64,000 bases of DNA, from NCBI GenBank assembly GCA_963966185.1, contig CAWZYM010000339.1:78501-142500 (forward strand), written 5' to 3'. Positions 61,349-64,000 of this stretch are shown here, piece after piece (positions within the stretch are counted from its first letter, which is position 1; every line of letters starts with the position of its first letter). The notes under the pieces are model-generated. The model searched no databases. It was not told the origin of the DNA and was given only the letters and a program-made list of their open reading frames with translations. The position numbers were made by a program, and so were the translations under genes. The DNA comes from Rhabditoides inermis. Its lineage: Eukaryota; Nematoda; Chromadorea; Rhabditida; Rhabditidae.

Positions 61349-61752
61349 CATCAATCATCACTAGTGAGAGAGAGAGAGAGAGAGAGGGAGTGTGCGGACC
61401 GCCTGCCCTCTTTCAACCCAATAGACAGACGCTGGAACAAGTGGTAGAATCATATTTACTGAACTCAACAAGCATTTTATATACGATCCTTATATCGAGG
61501 ATGATCAGCGGAGGATGTGGTCATGTGATGCGGGGGCGGAGGAGGAATGTCAACATAGACATTGAAATACACAAATGATTATGAAATCATCAGATTATGA
61601 AATCTATGACTTATAGAAACTATACATCGTATCGGTTTCTACACAGAGAGAAAGAAGAGGGGAAATGGAGAGATACTTGTGCCGTGGGTTCCACTTCTTG
61701 GAGTCTTTCTCGGACGGTCGCCGTTTTTTTTCGTCTTCTCTTTTCTTTCCAT

Positions 61753-61813
61753 CACCACTGCAACCAGCACCACTCTCAGTCACTACCATCGTAACTTGAT
61801 ACAAATGACATTC

Positions 61814-61851
<38 letters not shown>

Positions 61852-62058
61852 CTGGTTCAAGTGAGAGACGACAAGTGAGCTCGACTCGCAACACGCCGCT
61901 CTCGCTGCTCTCTTCGTCGAAGGCGAGTTGCCGGCCGGGTAGGCTGCGCACACTCGGCACACACTGCCCACTCACACTTCACACGCGCACCAACCACTGC
62001 AACCAGCACCACTCTCAGTCACAACCATCGTAACTTGATACAAATGGCAGTCATAGAG

Positions 62059-62119
<61 letters not shown>

Positions 62120-62325
62120 AGAGACTGGTTCAAGTGAGAGACGACAAGTGAGCTCGACTCGCAACACGCCGCTCTCGCTGCTCTCTTCGTCGAAGGCGAG
62201 TTGCCGGCCGGGTAGGCTGCGCACACTCGGCACACACTGCCCACTCACACTTCACACGCGCACCAACCACTGCAACCAGCACCACTCTCAGTCACTACCA
62301 TCGTAACTTGATACAAATGGCAGTC

Positions 62326-62379
<54 letters not shown>

Positions 62380-62556
62380 CTGGTTCAAGTGAGAGACGAC
62401 AAGTGAGCTCGACTCGCAACACGCCGCTCTCGCTGCTCTCTTCGTCGAAGGCGAGTTGCCGGCCGGGTAGACTGCGCACACTCGGCAGACACTGCCCACT
62501 CACACTTCACACACGCACCAACCACTGCAACCAGCACCACTCTCATTTACTACCAT
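61753..62556. repeat. Three tandem copies of a 240-275-bp unit with embedded (GA)n
   Basis: Units begin CACTGCAACCAGCACCACTC near 61754, 61995 and 62268, with a partial fourth near 62522. Each contains ATACAAATG(A/G)CA(T/G)TCATAGAGG, then (GA)n of different length, then GAGACTGGTTCAAGTGAGAG and a GC-rich segment ending CACACTGCCCACTCACACTT. The non-microsatellite parts are almost identical. The shared minus-strand ORFs are products of the repeat. Confidence 0.97.
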
Positions 62557-62559
62557 CGA

Positions 62560-62625
62560 ACAATCAATCAATCAATCATTTATCCAGAATCGCTATATCC
62601 TGACTATACAACAAGTGCAAACGGT
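62560..62625 (-). mobile_element. LINE/SINE 3'-tail fragment (copy 3 of 3)
   Basis: (CAAT)n then CATTTATCCAGAATCGCTAT, opposite in orientation to the adjacent LINE at 62770. Matches the copies at 9462 and 39903. Confidence 0.6.
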
Positions 62626-62769
62626 ACACCACAAGGGCTAAGCGCTGAGAGAAACACAGTTTAGCGACGGGGATGGTAGGGTCGAAGGTCGAAAGTCGAT
62701 ATTAGATCGATATTCAGTCGATACTTATTTGATTTTCTTTCCATAATCCATTAGAATTAGATACCATTA

Positions 62770-64000
62770 TAGATACTCTCCATTCTACTACAGAGCCTAG
62801 CTTTAGTCCTAGCAGAACCTCTCAGTTACATATTCAGAGAAACTCTAGACACGGGAATTCTGCCCTCTCTCTGGAAACAGTCTATAGTTGTTTCAGTAAT
62901 AAAGAAAGGTGATCCAAGTTTAACTGGCAACTATAGACCAATAAGTCTTACATGTACAGCGTGCCGTGCTTTTGAAAGAATGATTGTTTTTTAAATGCGA
63001 AACCACATGTGGAATAACAATCTTGTTAATGATAGACAGTTTGGGTTCCTTAGTATCCGGTCTACCACATCACAATTGATGGAGTATGTTAAATACTTGG
63101 TGAAAAAGTTAGACTCAAAAAGCTCTGTCGACTCCGTTTACCTAGATGTATCTAAAGCGTTCGATGTTGTGAATCATAGAAGACTTCTTAAAATCATAGA
63201 ATCCTACGGTATTCGGAGTGAACTACATAGATGGCTGACAAATTATTTATCTGGAAGATCACAGTGTGTTCGTATAAATTCATCATGTTCCCCATGGTTA
63301 GATGTCTCATCTGGTGTTCCCCAGGGGTCCGTGCTAATCCCGTTGCTCTTCCTCATCTATATCAATGATATAGGGGAGGCGATCCAACACTGCGAGTATC
63401 TAGTATATGCGGATGATTGTAAGATGTTCATTTCGGATGATGGGCCCGATTATGATAAGCGACTAGCAGATGATGTGTCAAGAGTGTCTGATTGGTTGAG
63501 AAATCGCCAAATGACTTTGAGTCTTTCGAAATGCACTGTCATGCATTTTGGAAAATCAAACGCTCAGGTGCATTATTCTGTTTGTGGACAACAGCTAGAA
63601 TCGGTACGTTCTATCAAAGACTTGGACTTTCAGTTTTCTTATGATCTCACCCCAGAAGCTCATATTAGAAAACAAGTTAGGAAAGCTTCATCTCTATCAA
63701 CGTTGGTTAAAAAAGTATTCATTTAAGATTTCAAATCACTATCAAAATTTTTCTTGCATAAAGTAAGACCAATATTAGAGTTTGGTTCAGAATTATATTG
63801 CCTTATGGGCAACTCTCATATAAACAACTTGGAAAAGGTACAACGCAAGTTTACCAAGTACCTGCTTCCTAAAGCACCATATAAACAGCGGTTGAAAACA
63901 CTAGGGTTAGAAACATTGTATATAGGACGCCTAATTATTGATCTCTCTTTGGCGCATGCATATATTTATGGACATATATTTGTACACCCAATACCACTGA
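62770..64000 (+). mobile_element. Non-LTR retrotransposon (CR1/Jockey-like) reverse transcriptase, 5'-truncated, runs off the window
   Basis: A single frame from about 62775 to the end encodes RT motifs in order: SIVVSVIKKGDPSLTGNYRP, the ISLTCTACRAFERMI helix, RQFGF, VYLDVSKAFDVVNHRRLL (catalytic Asp), SSGVPQGSVLIPLLFLIYIN, EYLVYADDCKMF (YADD active site), RNRQMTLSLSKCTVMHFGKS and later HKVRPILEFGSELY. This is the polymerase that copies the element's RNA by target-primed reverse transcription. The endonuclease domain is absent from the 5' side. Two TAA codons, at 62992-62994 and 63724-63726, break an otherwise uninterrupted frame, so the copy is inactive under the standard code. No 3' end is reached. 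Confidence 0.93.

Noticed and set aside
61753..62556. CRISPR-like direct repeats
   Set aside because: Only three copies, each 240-275 bp, with a microsatellite and no short repeat-spacer pattern, in a eukaryotic genome.

Overview
This is 64 kb of eukaryotic nuclear DNA. Genes are split into many short exons by GT-AG introns (a few GC-AG), coding blocks are GC-rich while UTRs and intergenic DNA are AT-rich, and polypurine/polypyrimidine (GA)n or (CT)n microsatellites fill many introns. The gene set (GLD2-type poly(A) polymerase, ABCA transporter, PUF60, ribosomal proteins eL31 and uS13) plus a CR1/Jockey-like LINE and tRNA-like SINE fragments suggest an invertebrate or early-branching metazoan. 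The exact group cannot be fixed from the sequence.

Layout. 1-5369 (+): a GLD2/TENT2 non-canonical poly(A) polymerase, phase-consistent over 21 exons. 5836-7120 (-): the C-terminal half of an ABCA transporter ATPase domain. 7821-10338 (+): an unrecognised small multi-exon protein. 11942-13756 and 14117-14817 (-): two acidic, unrecognised genes. 14966-16560 (+): a complete 8-exon gene with a basic/acidic C-terminus, divergent from the previous one. 17454 to about 21.8 kb (+): a Gly/Gln/RG-rich RNA-binding-like gene whose frame is hard to follow. 22.9-25.25 kb (-): PUF60 with two RRMs but no visible third RRM (UHM). 25.5-26.15 kb: a 142-bp satellite array. 28172-37299 (+): a long coiled-coil, Glu- and Ser-Asp-rich gene in which 15 consecutive exons are all phase 0-0. 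A group of opposite-strand exon-like blocks lies in its 2.5-kb intron. 38.3-40.5 kb (+): a phase-consistent 5-exon model. 41-50 kb: diverged tandem copies of exon cassettes carrying a Cys/His zinc-finger-like block. 51066-52540 (-): a phase-consistent 6-exon Cys-containing gene with a decayed second copy at 53-53.7 kb. 55.1-56.2 kb: a large foldback element. 57192-57693 (+): a broken, intronless eL31. 59286-59473 (-): a first-exon fragment of uS13 with a nonsense codon. 61.75-62.56 kb: a triplicated unit. 62.77-64.0 kb (+): a LINE reverse transcriptase with two in-frame TAA codons.

The left 37 kb looks like ordinary gene space: mRNA polyadenylation (GLD2) and splicing (PUF60) genes, a lipid-type transporter and structural or nuclear proteins. 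The right 26 kb is dominated by duplication and decay: repeated exon cassettes, ribosomal-protein pseudogenes, foldback DNA and retrotransposon remnants. Several frame lesions could equally be uncorrected sequencing indels. That is the main ambiguity of the window.
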